In this document: positions 26,553-35,820 of the stretch, one piece after another | Numbering within the stretch: position 1 is the first letter of the stretch | Layout of the letters: each line of letters starts with the position of its first letter | Assembly (NCBI RefSeq): GCF_002632875.1 | Contig: NZ_NJCX01000018.1 | Span: forward strand, 1-64,000 | Length of the DNA: 64,000 bases | Reading direction: 5' to 3' | Origin: Xenorhabdus kozodoii | Lineage (GTDB): Bacteria; Pseudomonadota; Gammaproteobacteria; Enterobacterales; Enterobacteriaceae | Translations under genes and position numbers: made by a program | Notes under the pieces: model-generated | Told to the model about the DNA's origin: nothing | The model's input: only the letters and a program-made list of their open reading frames with translations | Database searches by the model: none

Positions 26553-27833
26553 ATGAAATTAGAAACCTTATCCATCCACGCAGGTTATTCACCCGATCCA
26601 ACGACCAAAGCCGTTGCTGTCCCTATTTACCAGACAACCTCCTACGCTTTTGATGACTCCCAACATGGTGCCGATCTGTTTGACTTAAAAGTGGAAGGTA
26701 ACATTTATTCCCGCATCATGAACCCAACCAATGATGTACTGGAAAAACGTATCGCCGCCTTGGAGGGGGGGATCGGTGCACTTGCGGTCGCTTCTGGCAT
26801 GGCGGCTATCACCTACGCCATCCAAACCATTGCTGCTATCGGGGATAATATTGTCTCTGTCGCAAAGTTGTATGGCGGAACGTATAACCTGATGGCACAC
26901 AGTTTCCCAAATATTGGGATTGAAACCCGTTTTGTTGATCATGACGATCTCGCAGCCCTTGACGCCATGATCGATAACAAAACCAAGGCGGTCTATTGCG
27001 AATCCATCACCAACCCCAGTGGCAACATTGTTGATATCCAGGCACTGGCAGAGATTGCCCATCGACACGGCATTCCCCTGATTGTCGATAATACCGTCGC
27101 AACGCCTTATTTATGCCGCCCATTTGAACATGGCGCAGATATTATCATTCATTCCCTGACGAAATATATTGGCGGGCATGGCACCTCAATTGGCGGAATA
27201 ATCGTTGATTCAGGCAAATTCCCGTGGACAGCTCATCAAGATCGCTTTGCCATTTTAGGCACGCCAGATCCTTCCTATCACGGCATCACCTATACCGAGC
27301 ATTTTGGCGCGGCAGCCTTTATCGCTCGCTGCCGTGTTGGGCCGCTGCGTAGCACAGGTGCGGCCTTATCGCCATTCAATGCCTTCTTGATCTTACAGGG
27401 GCTGGAAACCCTGGCGCTACGTATGGAGCGCCATACTGAAAATGCCCTCAAGATCGCGCAATATCTGGAAAAACACCCCCAGGTATCCTGGGTGAAATAT
27501 GCGGGATTGTCTGCACATCCTGAATATGATTTGGCTGTCCGCTATACGGGGGGCAAGCCAGCGTCTATTCTCTCTTTCGGTATTAAAGGCGGGGAAAAAG
27601 CAGGCATCCGCTTTATTGATGCCCTGCAACTGATTGTACGTTTGGTGAATATTGGCGATGCCAAATCACTGGCCTGCCATCCGGCATCAACCACCCATCG
27701 CCAACTCAATGATGAAGAAATGGTCAAAGCGGGGGTTTCACGGGATTTAATTCGCCTGTCCATTGGTATCGAACATAGCGATGATATTATTGCCGACCTT
27801 GCGCAAGCACTGGAGGCGGCAAAAACACCGTAA
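26553..27833 (+). CDS. metY: O-acetylhomoserine aminocarboxypropyltransferase
   Basis: The 426-residue protein belongs to the Cys/Met metabolism PLP family. The PLP lysine lies in HSLTKYIGGHGT near residue 208, and the N-terminus KLETLSIHAGYSPDPTTKAV is typical of MetY. It makes homocysteine from O-acetylhomoserine and sulphide. Length and the internal region FPWTAHQDRF fit MetY rather than the shorter MetB. ATG 26553 follows AAGGAA at six bases; an in-frame GTG at 26547 is less likely. It is monocistronic with a terminator at 27890. Confidence 0.88.
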   Translation: MKLETLSIHAGYSPDPTTKAVAVPIYQTTSYAFDDSQHGADLFDLKVEGNIYSRIMNPTNDVLEKRIAALEGGIGALAVASGMAAITYAIQTIAAIGDNIVSVAKLYGGTYNLMAHSFPNIGIETRFVDHDDLAALDAMIDNKTKAVYCESITNPSGNIVDIQALAEIAHRHGIPLIVDNTVATPYLCRPFEHGADIIIHSLTKYIGGHGTSIGGIIVDSGKFPWTAHQDRFAILGTPDPSYHGITYTEHFGAAAFIARCRVGPLRSTGAALSPFNAFLILQGLETLALRMERHTENALKIAQYLEKHPQVSWVKYAGLSAHPEYDLAVRYTGGKPASILSFGIKGGEKAGIRFIDALQLIVRLVNIGDAKSLACHPASTTHRQLNDEEMVKAGVSRDLIRLSIGIEHSDDIIADLAQALEAAKTP

Positions 27834-27889
27834 AATCGTGGTGAAACGCTTCGCACCAGAATATTGAAAATGCGTTGTCCGAGAATAAG

Positions 27890-27921
27890 CACAGGCTTAG
27901 TGATTTTGAGCCTGTGTTTTT
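27890..27921 (+). terminator. metY terminator
   Basis: CACAGGCT and AGCCTGTG form a stem around an 11-base loop, followed by TTTTTA. Confidence 0.8.
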
Positions 27922-27925
27922 ATGT

Positions 27926-27969
27926 AAAAAATAAAACAGCGCAATCCGCCATTTCTGATACGATTGCGC
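27926..27969 (-). terminator. Terminator of the ketosynthase-ligase operon
   Basis: Read on the minus strand GCGCAATC...GATTGCGC forms the stem and GTTTTATTTTTT follows. It lies 38 bases beyond the stop of the adenylate-forming enzyme gene and faces the metY terminator. Confidence 0.75.
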
Positions 27970-28006
27970 CGTTTTAATCCGTTCAATCATTCTCCAACGC
28001 CCCAAC

Positions 28007-29284
28007 TTACCCCTTCTTTCGAATAATCCGGCGACGCTTATTAAACAGATCCGGCAATATCGTCTGCGATACGCATTGCCACTCAATTTTATCGACATCC
28101 ACCCCTTGTTTGGCAAAGTAGTCTGACAGCGCTGACTGGCAGTGCAGGAGGGCTTCAACAGCACAATCCCCTGCCAATGTCAGCAACCACTCCGTCTGGG
28201 TTAGCCGGTAATCACTGGTCAGCGGCAGGGTATTGGCAATGATCCGCGAACAGGGATCAGCAAAAATACTCACCGTTCCGCCAGCCAGTGCTGGCAAAAT
28301 TAATTGATCATCATTGCGCCCTTCAATGCGTTCTATCGCTAATGCCGGATTACCGCAAGCGCACGGCGTTTTCTTCACCACCAAAATATCATCAAGCTGA
28401 TAACGCACAATGGGCTGCGTTTCCCGGGTAAAATCGGTAATGATCGGGTTAAAACGCGATCCATCAAGCCAGTTGGGTTCAATATGCAGAAACTCTTCAT
28501 TAAGGTGCAGCGTCCCATGCGGGCAAGTACACGCCAGAAAACCTTCTGTTGCCTGATAGATTTCACCCACCTCCCTGAATACCGTTGCCAATAACTGGCG
28601 ATCTTGCGGTTCCAGCACTTCTGCCACCGAGATCACTTTAACCGCGGGCAATAACACTTCACCTTGTTGGATCTTCAATGCCAGCGCCCGCAATACTTGA
28701 GCCGGTGCGACGATAATTGTTGGTGCATACGCGACTAACGCTTGTAACTGCTGATTAAAGTCGGCGAACAAATCAAAAAAACGGAAGGATATCCAACGGT
28801 TCTGGACACTATCGTAGAGATTGTTTCCTGCCCGTAAAAACAGCGCCACGCGTTCACCGTGAAATAACCCCTTTGGCAGCATTTTGGCGAGCATAATGCC
28901 TGCCCAGATGCTCCGTTCTTTAGGGCTAATGACAAAAATGCCTCGCTGCCCCGATGTCCCCGATGACATGCCAACGCTGAATTTGCCGACCGTTGATTTG
29001 AAGTTTCGTGACTGTTCGCTTAAACGTGCACATGCCAAAAGTGCATCGCGTTTAAGACCGGCGGTATTCATTTGGTCAAAATTTTCCATCATGATGGCTT
29101 TATTCATCAGCGGATATTCCGCCAACGGTAAATCACCGTAGGCGGAAAAATAAGGGCTTTTCGCCAGAACCTTATGCCGGAATCTCGCCAATTCTCTCCG
29201 TTGATGCTGTTCAAGCTGCTGTCGATTGGCAAATTTCCACCGTTTCTTGGCACGCCAATAGTACCAAAGCGTTTTTAATATCAT
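28007..29284 (-). CDS. Adenylate-forming enzyme, F390-synthetase-related
   Basis: The 425-residue protein is a PaaK/F390-synthetase-like member of the ANL superfamily. The nucleotide loop is seen as MSSGTSGQRGIF near residue 107, the acyl-adenylate motif as YQATEGFLAC near 240, and a DDILVVK...CACG segment near 297 recalls the metal-binding part of PaaK-type ligases. It lacks the long C-terminal domain of standard acyl-CoA synthetases. It is the last of four overlapping genes. It may activate a carboxylate or, like OleC, act on a beta-hydroxy acid; the product is unknown. Confidence 0.75.
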   Translation of the reverse strand: MILKTLWYYWRAKKRWKFANRQQLEQHQRRELARFRHKVLAKSPYFSAYGDLPLAEYPLMNKAIMMENFDQMNTAGLKRDALLACARLSEQSRNFKSTVGKFSVGMSSGTSGQRGIFVISPKERSIWAGIMLAKMLPKGLFHGERVALFLRAGNNLYDSVQNRWISFRFFDLFADFNQQLQALVAYAPTIIVAPAQVLRALALKIQQGEVLLPAVKVISVAEVLEPQDRQLLATVFREVGEIYQATEGFLACTCPHGTLHLNEEFLHIEPNWLDGSRFNPIITDFTRETQPIVRYQLDDILVVKKTPCACGNPALAIERIEGRNDDQLILPALAGGTVSIFADPCSRIIANTLPLTSDYRLTQTEWLLTLAGDCAVEALLHCQSALSDYFAKQGVDVDKIEWQCVSQTILPDLFNKRRRIIRKKG

Positions 29285-30087
29285 TCCAAATCTCCCTCAT
29301 GGCATAGCTGGATCGGGATCTGCTTTTGGTCAATTTGGTGGAGCTTATTCAATGTTTCATAATAGGCACGGCTGTCATCCATAATGATATTGGCTAACTT
29401 GGCAGGCCCACGCCGTTCGCGGTAATTGGTTGGAGTCCAGGCGGCATCTCCCGCCAACAACACCCAACCCTGTTCGGTCAAGACACAAAGGCCAAGATGC
29501 CCTGCCGCATGACCTGGCAGCGGAACAATCAGTATCTGTTTTTGGCTCCCAGGCACCACATAACCGTCCCCCAATACCGCTAATTCTTCCGGTAACGGGC
29601 TGGTTGCAAACCCTTCATAAAAACGCACTCTGGATTCGAAATCTTCCGGGATTAATCCGCGCACAAAGGCTTTTTGCAGTGCAGCAATGCCGCGTAAGTG
29701 GCGGGTTTGCTGCCAACCTTCTCCCGAACAGATAAATTTGGCCTGCGGAAAATCCCGTAATCCCGCGATATGATCACCATGAAAGTGAGAAAGGATAATG
29801 CCATCAATATCACGCGCCTGAATGCCTTCCTCTTTGAGTTGCATCACCAATGAATCTTTGGTGTCAAAGTGGACGGGCGTGACCCTGCGATATAACTGAA
29901 TGATCCCACTGCGAGTGTGATCATAAAAATGGCTGGCGTATCCGGTATCCAGTAGCCAACGCCGGTCATGACACTCTAACAACCACGCACGGGCTGGAAA
30001 TTTGCAGACACGCAAACTGGCGCCTTTCAGTACCATACAGCCAGGGTGAGTGCAGTATCCCACTTCAAAAATACGCATCTTAACCAT
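29281..30087 (-). CDS. MBL-fold hydrolase
   Basis: This 268-residue metallo-beta-lactamase-fold protein has the zinc motif SHFHGDH (H101, H103, D105, H106), a third histidine in LPGHAAGHLG and the bridging aspartate in LLAGDAAW. The nearest functional relatives by pattern are lactonases that open acyl-homoserine lactones. Its gene overlaps both neighbours by a few bases, so it is made with them. In the Ole pathway the corresponding place is held by the alpha/beta hydrolase OleB, which makes this enzyme a candidate beta-lactone or thioester hydrolase; that is inference. Confidence 0.78.
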   Translation of the reverse strand: MVKMRIFEVGYCTHPGCMVLKGASLRVCKFPARAWLLECHDRRWLLDTGYASHFYDHTRSGIIQLYRRVTPVHFDTKDSLVMQLKEEGIQARDIDGIILSHFHGDHIAGLRDFPQAKFICSGEGWQQTRHLRGIAALQKAFVRGLIPEDFESRVRFYEGFATSPLPEELAVLGDGYVVPGSQKQILIVPLPGHAAGHLGLCVLTEQGWVLLAGDAAWTPTNYRERRGPAKLANIIMDDSRAYYETLNKLHQIDQKQIPIQLCHEGDLE

Positions 30088-31099
30088 GTGGACTCACCTG
30101 ATCATCGGCCTGTTTTAGCCAATTGGCCGTTAAATGAATGCCTTCTTCTAGGGTATAAATCGGCGAATACCCTAATTCTTCTCGTGCCTTTGTGTTATCC
30201 AATGTCATGGAATAATAAGCCGCGCCAATACCGTAACGGGTGAGCAATGGCTCTTTTCGGGTGAGCAGGGCAATGCCTTCCAAGATTGCCGCAACACTAT
30301 ACAAAAGTGGATAAGGCAATGATTTTATTTGATAATCAAACTGCATCTCATCAAATAATTGCCCCAAGGTCTTCGCCAATGGCTGGGGTTGTTGATTGGT
30401 AATGTTATATATCGCCCCACTTGGTAATCCTTCGCGTTGAGTTGCCAATGCCATAGCATGCACAACATTCATGACGTAAGTCAGATCCAAGGCATTCCTT
30501 CCCCCCGCAGGCAAGGCCATAGCGCCCTTGCTGGCTTTCACCTGCGCCAGCAAACGCGGCAACAACACCCTGTCATGCGGGCCAAATAACCCACGCGGGC
30601 GCAGGATGATATAAGTTGTGTCAGGATGGCGATGGATCAGTGGGCGTATGTTCTCTTCAGCCAGAAACTTGGTTCGGGCGTAATCATTGGCGAAACGCTG
30701 GCTGCGCTGATTTTCAGTCACATGCTGTTGGTGTGAAAAATTAAAGTATACGGCTGGGGTAGAAATATGGACAAATCGCCGGATACCCGCTATTCCTGCC
30801 GCCTGCGCCAATACCTTTGTCGCCGTCACATTAATACGTTCAAACTCCTCAGGATCTCCCCAGGGGGAGGATTTTGCAGCACAATGCCAGACGGCATCAC
30901 AACCTGACATCAGCGATATGGCTTCGTCCACCGTTAACGTTGCCAGTTCAGCACGGCGAAACTCCGCGCCCAATTGAACCAATGACTCCCCCGCTTGCGG
31001 GTCACGTCCGGTTGCCACGACTTTCTTGTTATGCGCTAACAGGTAATCAACCGCATTACGTCCCAGACCGCTTGTCGCTCCAGTTACAAGAATTTTCAT
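30080..31099 (-). CDS. NAD-dependent epimerase/3-beta-HSD-type reductase
   Basis: The 339-residue extended SDR has the coenzyme motif ILVTGATSGLGRNAVDYLL at the N-terminus and the catalytic YARTK near residue 151. The family includes OleD, which reduces beta-ketoacids in olefin and beta-lactone synthesis, and 3-beta-hydroxysteroid dehydrogenases. Its start overlaps the ketosynthase stop (ATGA-type coupling) and its end overlaps the MBL gene by 8 bases. It probably reduces the product of the upstream ketosynthase. Confidence 0.78.
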   Translation of the reverse strand: MKILVTGATSGLGRNAVDYLLAHNKKVVATGRDPQAGESLVQLGAEFRRAELATLTVDEAISLMSGCDAVWHCAAKSSPWGDPEEFERINVTATKVLAQAAGIAGIRRFVHISTPAVYFNFSHQQHVTENQRSQRFANDYARTKFLAEENIRPLIHRHPDTTYIILRPRGLFGPHDRVLLPRLLAQVKASKGAMALPAGGRNALDLTYVMNVVHAMALATQREGLPSGAIYNITNQQPQPLAKTLGQLFDEMQFDYQIKSLPYPLLYSVAAILEGIALLTRKEPLLTRYGIGAAYYSMTLDNTKAREELGYSPIYTLEEGIHLTANWLKQADDQVSPHG

Positions 31100-32094
31100 G
31101 GCCTTAAAATCATCTCACTTAATGAAAGCCCGGCCGCTGTACCCAGTAACATCACATAATCACGACCATAATAGCGATCGGTAATGATGGCTTCATGCAG
31201 TGCACTGGGAATGGATGCCGCGACCTGATTACCGCGATGACGATAGATATTCACAAATCGGTCATTCTTGATATTTAATCGCTTGAGAATATGTTTCAAT
31301 CCCAAATGGCTCGCCTGATGGGGGATCACGGTATCAATATCAGACATTTTAAGATTGGCGCTGGCTAATACGCGCGCGTTAAATGCTTCAATCAATGAAG
31401 CCGTCAGTTTAAACAGCGGCTTACCCTGCATCTGAAACAGGAAGTCACTCTCTTCCATCCCGGTACGCAGATTTTTGCGCGTCCCACCTGCCCGGATCTC
31501 ACATAATGCGAGGCCTTCTGGGTAGGTTTCATGTTTGTGGGTCACAATGCCGCTTTGCCCATCCCCCCTTTCAACAATCATACAAGCCGCCCCATCACCA
31601 AAAATCAGTGAAGATTCTTGATGCGACCAGTCAATCCCACGGGAAGCCATCTCTGCGGAGACAATGGCAATACGCCGATATCGTCGGGTTGCCAACAATC
31701 CTCCCGCAACATCCAAGGCAGAGATAAAGCTCACACAGCTTGCATTAATGTCAAAACAGGCAGTCCCTGCTGTTAATCGGCTCGCTTTTAAAATATGTGC
31801 GGCAGAATAAGGTAGGGCTTGGATCGGGACGGCGGAAGCAGAAATCAGCAGGTCAATGGAATCGGGTGAGATTTGGTGGGTTTCTAGCGTATTATGCAAT
31901 GCATCTGTGGCCAATTTAGTTGGGGGAGTTTCATAATCAGCATGATAGCGATACTCTATACCTGAATGTTTTTCTACAAAACCATTCGGTTTATTTAACT
32001 TCAGGTCTAAATCGGACGAATACACTTTTTTTTCTGGTAAAGCAATACCAGATGCAATGATCTTTAATGGGATCAATTCATTTGCGTTTTTCAT
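31096..32094 (-). CDS. Ketosynthase III (FabH/OleA-like)
   Basis: The protein is 332 residues and has the thiolase-fold triad C120 (DINASCVSF), H259 (VIPHQASH) and N289 (HRGNQVA). It is the first gene of a four-gene operon. FabH-type enzymes start fatty acid or polyketide synthesis; OleA joins two acyl chains head to head. The operon lacks an acyl carrier protein, which favours use of CoA substrates or carriers encoded elsewhere. The ribosome binding site GGAAG is weak and 15 bases away. Confidence 0.8.
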   Translation of the reverse strand: MKNANELIPLKIIASGIALPEKKVYSSDLDLKLNKPNGFVEKHSGIEYRYHADYETPPTKLATDALHNTLETHQISPDSIDLLISASAVPIQALPYSAAHILKASRLTAGTACFDINASCVSFISALDVAGGLLATRRYRRIAIVSAEMASRGIDWSHQESSLIFGDGAACMIVERGDGQSGIVTHKHETYPEGLALCEIRAGGTRKNLRTGMEESDFLFQMQGKPLFKLTASLIEAFNARVLASANLKMSDIDTVIPHQASHLGLKHILKRLNIKNDRFVNIYRHRGNQVAASIPSALHEAIITDRYYGRDYVMLLGTAAGLSLSEMILRP

Positions 32095-32594
32095 TTTATG
32101 ATGACTTCCAGATGTTAGTTTTTTGTTTAATTTTATTTTCAGAATATAAAATGAATTCTGAGTAGGGTAAGCATTAAATGAGTATTTATCAGATAGCCGA
32201 TTAAACAGGAAGTCTATATTTATGATACATCACATTACTAAATTGAAATACCGAATACAGGGATATGATAAATAAAAAGTTTTCCAAATTTATCATTTCG
32301 ATATCATGAAATTTTTTTAATCCAGGAAACCTGTCATGAGATTTAATCATAGAGCTTGTTGTATCGATGTAACATAAAGGTCAATTTTGGTTTACCAATA
32401 AATCAACTTGATTTGATTATTGATAAATAATCATTTGGAGTTTTTATTTCATTATAGAATTATATGAATATTGTAGGAGACGTTTTTACTCCTCGCTCTT
32501 CGAGGAATAAGGGCTGTTCATAAATATCAGTGTCTCATTATTATGGAAAGGTATTCACTTAAGTTTTTAAAAAAATCATCAATTATGCAATATA
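32095..32594. other. AT-rich intergenic region
   Basis: About 500 bases upstream of the ketosynthase gene, very AT-rich, with a GAGGAATAAGG stretch near 32500 but no gene. The promoter of the four-gene operon should lie near 32100-32250; I cannot pick one box pair with confidence. Confidence 0.5.
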
Positions 32595-32699
32595 TATACC
32601 AGTCGCCTTTCAAGATGCGTCTTATATCTCCCCGTGTAGCGGGGAGATATAAGCACTCTCATTGGCTTGCAAACTGCAACTTGAAGTTGGATTGGTATA
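32595..32699. repeat. 105-bp MITE-like repeat, copy 4
   Basis: It starts TATACCAGTCGCCTTTC and ends GAAGTTGGATTGGTATA, with core CTCCCCGTGTAGCGGGGAG. Confidence 0.88.
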
Positions 32700-32779
32700 T
32701 CTTGTAAAAAGATCGATATTATTTTTATGAATAAAACAGGATTTATTCGGATAAATGAAGTGACTGTTTTTTTCAGCCA

Positions 32780-32803
32780 TATATACCAATCTAACTTCAA
32801 TTG
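32780..32803. repeat. Left-end fragment of the MITE-like repeat
   Basis: ATATACCAATCTAACTTCAA matches the left end of the 105-bp element and then diverges, so this is a truncated copy next to a gene remnant. Confidence 0.6.
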
Positions 32804-32811
32804 CAAAACAA

Positions 32812-32895
32812 CCCATTTTACGTCCCCAGAACAAAGACTATTATCCGTTGGAAAGTTTTATTGCCTGGCATCGCAAACAGGTTTTTAAGGAATAA
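32812..32895 (+). pseudogene. 3' end of an unidentified gene
   Basis: A frame following the MITE fragment reads PILRPQNKDYYPLESFIAWH and RKQVFKE before TAA at 32893-32895. The pattern looks coding, but start and family are not visible. It was probably cut by the repeat. Confidence 0.3.
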
Positions 32896-32909
32896 TCGCC
32901 AGAGCGATT

Positions 32910-32934
32910 AAAAAGGGGAAGCCCAGGCTTCCCC
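32910..32934 (-). terminator. potD terminator
   Basis: GGGGAAGCC and GGCTTCCCC form a 9-bp stem with a two-base loop. On the minus strand TTTTTAATC follows. It lies 23 bases after the potD stop. Confidence 0.88.
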
Positions 32935-32956
32935 CATCATTCAATGTGATTTCAGA

Positions 32957-34021
32957 TCACTGGCTGGCTTTTAGTTTTTGGAAGTACTCTTCGTACAGGA
33001 TATTGGCATTGCCAACATCACTCTGCCATTCGCCCTTCTTGATCACGGCGGCATCGGGATACAGGGACTTGTCTTCTGTCATGGATTTCGGCAGTAATTT
33101 TTTCGCTGCCAAATTCGGGGTTGGGTAACCAATTTTTTGGGCAACCTGCGCCGCAATTTCCGGGCGCAACAAGAAATCGATCAGCTTCATCGCACCATCG
33201 ACATTCTTGGCATTCGCCGGAATAGCCAAGCTATCCATCCAGAAAATTCCGCCTTCTTTCGGCCAAATAATCTCAACCGGAGTGCCCGCCTGACGCGCAA
33301 CATAAGCCGAGCCGTTCCACATCATACCGATATCTGTCTCGCCTTCCATAAACGGGTTGGCGGGGTTATCAGAGTTAAATGCCAGAACATTTGGCATCAG
33401 TTTTCTCAGTTCCTGATAAGCCGCTTCAATCTCTTTTGGATCAGTGGTATTGCCGGAATACCCTAATTTCAGCAACGCCATCTGGAAGACTTCACGCGCG
33501 TCGTCAGTCAGTACTAAGCTGCTTTTGTACTCCGGTTTCCAAAGATCCGCCCACGAAGAGAGAGACTTGGGATCAATATTATCGCCATTGACACCAATGG
33601 CCGTTGCCCCCCAAATATAGGGGATAGAGTAATCGTTGTTCGGGTCAAAAGACTTATGAAGCAGGTTAGGATCAAGATTATGGAAGTTGCTCAATTTACG
33701 GGTATCGATTTTTTGCAACATCCCTTCTTTACTCATCTTTGAGACAAAGTAAGTGGATGGAACCACTAAATCATAAGCGCCATCTTTATAGGTTTTCAGC
33801 TTGGTGTACATGCTCTCATTGGATTCATAGGTGGAATAAATCACCTTAATCCCAGTCTCTTTAGTGAATTGGTTGAGCAAACCAGGCGGAACGTATTCAG
33901 TCCAGTTGTAGAAATACAGCGTCTTGCCATCATCAGCGGCAGCGGCATTCACCGAACCCATGCTTATTGCCATCATCCCAGCGGCTAACAGACAGAACCA
34001 CTTTTTCATGTTGTTTTTCAT
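32957..34021 (-). CDS. potD: Spermidine/putrescine-binding periplasmic protein
   Basis: The product is 354 residues from ATG 34021 or 350 from ATG 34009 (MKKWFCLL, as in E. coli PotD). It has a signal peptide ending near VNAAA, and the mature start TLYFYNWTEYVPPGLL is almost identical to the E. coli protein. Conserved polyamine-site residues lie in segments such as VPSTYFVSKM and SIPYIWGATAIGVNG. It delivers spermidine to PotABC. Unlike a compact potABCD, it is separated from potC by 162 bases that include a strong hairpin, so it may have its own promoter or be set at another expression level. Confidence 0.95.
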   Translation of the reverse strand: MKNNMKKWFCLLAAGMMAISMGSVNAAAADDGKTLYFYNWTEYVPPGLLNQFTKETGIKVIYSTYESNESMYTKLKTYKDGAYDLVVPSTYFVSKMSKEGMLQKIDTRKLSNFHNLDPNLLHKSFDPNNDYSIPYIWGATAIGVNGDNIDPKSLSSWADLWKPEYKSSLVLTDDAREVFQMALLKLGYSGNTTDPKEIEAAYQELRKLMPNVLAFNSDNPANPFMEGETDIGMMWNGSAYVARQAGTPVEIIWPKEGGIFWMDSLAIPANAKNVDGAMKLIDFLLRPEIAAQVAQKIGYPTPNLAAKKLLPKSMTEDKSLYPDAAVIKKGEWQSDVGNANILYEEYFQKLKASQ

Positions 34022-34140
34022 GTCATGTTTCCCCTCGCAGTTGGTGCGTTAATATCGTATAGGTTCGGCGTGAACCTATCCCCGAAAAAGGGGCTATTAT
34101 AAAAGCCGCGTTTTATAGGGTAAAGCCACTTGTTACGGTG

Positions 34141-34174
34141 CAAAGAAAAGCGTGGTCAACTCGCAACCACGCTT
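34141..34174 (-). terminator. Hairpin between potC and potD
   Basis: AAGCGTGGT pairs with ACCACGCTT around a short loop, and on the minus strand TTTTCTTTG follows. It can act as terminator or attenuator after potC, or as a 3' stabiliser. Confidence 0.7.
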
Positions 34175-34183
34175 ACAAGAAGA

Positions 34184-34963
34184 TTAAGACTTACCGATGC
34201 GATCACGCATCACAAACTGGCTAATCAGCACCAACACCAACGACATCAGTAATAAAATCGTGGCTAATGCGTTCACTTCCGGCGAAATTCCCACTTTGAC
34301 CATCGAATAGATCTTGAGTGGCAAAATTTCATAGCTTGGCCCTGTCACAAATGAGGAAACCACCACATCATCCATCGATAGGGTAAAGCTCAGTAACCAG
34401 CCCGCCATGACAGCCGGCATTGCCAGCGGCAGGATGATTTTTCGCAGGATGGTCAATTCACTTGCGCCCAAATCCCGCGCCGCTTCCAGCATCTTAACGT
34501 CGAAGTCTTTCAGGCGGGAATACACTGTTATCACCACAAACGGCAGGCAGAAAGTGATATGCGAAAACAGCAGTGACCAAAATCCCAGTGAGACACCAAG
34601 CAGCATAAACAGCACCAGCAATGAAATTGCCATGACGATATCCGGCGACATCATCACGACAAACAGCATCCCACCCACAAATTTTTTGCCACGGAACGAG
34701 TAACGATACAGGGCGACCGCCGTCAGGGAACCAATTAAGGTCGCAAACGAGGCTGACGCGACCGCCATCGTCAGGGAGTGGCCGGCCGCTTGAAGCAGGC
34801 TGTCATTAGAGAACAACAAGCTATACCATTCAGTGGTAAAACCCTGCCAGCTAATGCCAAAGCGTGATTGGTTAAACGAGCTTACCAGCAGGATAATAAT
34901 CGGGATATACAGGTAAGCGTAGACGGTGGTCATGAAGCCACCGCGCAACAGGCGTCCGATCAT
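34184..34963 (-). CDS. potC: Polyamine ABC transporter permease
   Basis: This 259-residue inner-membrane permease has six hydrophobic segments and the cytoplasmic EAA loop ([20 protein letters not shown] near residue 160) that docks on the ATPase. It overlaps potB by 4 bases (ATGA). Close in sequence to E. coli PotC. It forms the transport channel with PotB. Confidence 0.93.
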   Translation of the reverse strand: MIGRLLRGGFMTTVYAYLYIPIIILLVSSFNQSRFGISWQGFTTEWYSLLFSNDSLLQAAGHSLTMAVASASFATLIGSLTAVALYRYSFRGKKFVGGMLFVVMMSPDIVMAISLLVLFMLLGVSLGFWSLLFSHITFCLPFVVITVYSRLKDFDVKMLEAARDLGASELTILRKIILPLAMPAVMAGWLLSFTLSMDDVVVSSFVTGPSYEILPLKIYSMVKVGISPEVNALATILLLMSLVLVLISQFVMRDRIGKS

Positions 34964-35820
34964 TCCAGTTCCACCTTCTTGTTCAGCAACTTAGCCGCAC
35001 GATAATAAACCAACAGCATCAACCCCATGACCAGCGTCAGGCAAATGCTGGTCGCCGCCCCAAACGGCCAGTCACGGATGTTGAGGAATTGGCTCTTGAT
35101 CACGTTACCGATCAGCAGGTTTTTCGCCCCGCCCATCAAGTCAGCCACATAGAACAGCCCCATCGCTGGCAGCAATACCAGCAGGCAACCGGCGATAATC
35201 CCCGGCATGGTCAGTGGCACAATGATGCGGATAAAAGTTTGCAATTTCCCCGCCCCCAAATCGCGCGCCGCTTCCAGACAGGGTTTATCCAGCTTCTCAA
35301 TACTGGAATAGAGCGGCATCACCATAAATGGCAGCAAGATGTAGACCAGCCCCAGCACAACCGCTTCGGGGGTATACATGATGCGCAACGGCTTATCGAT
35401 AATCCCTATCCACAGCAGAAGATCATTCAAATACCCACGGGTACTGAGAAACATCTTCAAGCCATAAATACGAATTAACGAGTTCGTCCAAAACGGTACG
35501 ATCAACAAAAACAGCATCAGAGGGCGCAGTTTCTCCGGCATACGAGCCAGGAAAAAAGCGAACGGATAGCCAATCACCAGACAGCACAGCGTCGCGACAA
35601 TCGCCATATTCAGTGAATGCAGCAGCACTTCGCCATACAGTGGATCGAACAATCGGGTATAGTTATCCAGCGAGAAGACCATCTGCACTAAATTGGCATC
35701 ATCACGGGTCAGGAAGCTGGTTCCGATAATCATCAGGTTCGGCAAAAAGACGAACAGCATCAGCCAGGATACGATGCCCGTAATGACGATATTCTGGAAT
35801 AGTTTACGCGTCTTCTTCAT
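34960..35820 (-). CDS. potB: Polyamine ABC transporter permease
   Basis: The 286-residue permease from ATG 35820 has six membrane segments and the EAA loop ([20 protein letters not shown] near residue 190). [20 protein letters not shown] near residue 35 matches E. coli PotB. The gene overlaps the end of potA. An upstream TTG (35832) sits directly beside the GGGAGG ribosome binding site and is therefore unlikely. Confidence 0.93.
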   Translation of the reverse strand: MKKTRKLFQNIVITGIVSWLMLFVFLPNLMIIGTSFLTRDDANLVQMVFSLDNYTRLFDPLYGEVLLHSLNMAIVATLCCLVIGYPFAFFLARMPEKLRPLMLFLLIVPFWTNSLIRIYGLKMFLSTRGYLNDLLLWIGIIDKPLRIMYTPEAVVLGLVYILLPFMVMPLYSSIEKLDKPCLEAARDLGAGKLQTFIRIIVPLTMPGIIAGCLLVLLPAMGLFYVADLMGGAKNLLIGNVIKSQFLNIRDWPFGAATSICLTLVMGLMLLVYYRAAKLLNKKVELE

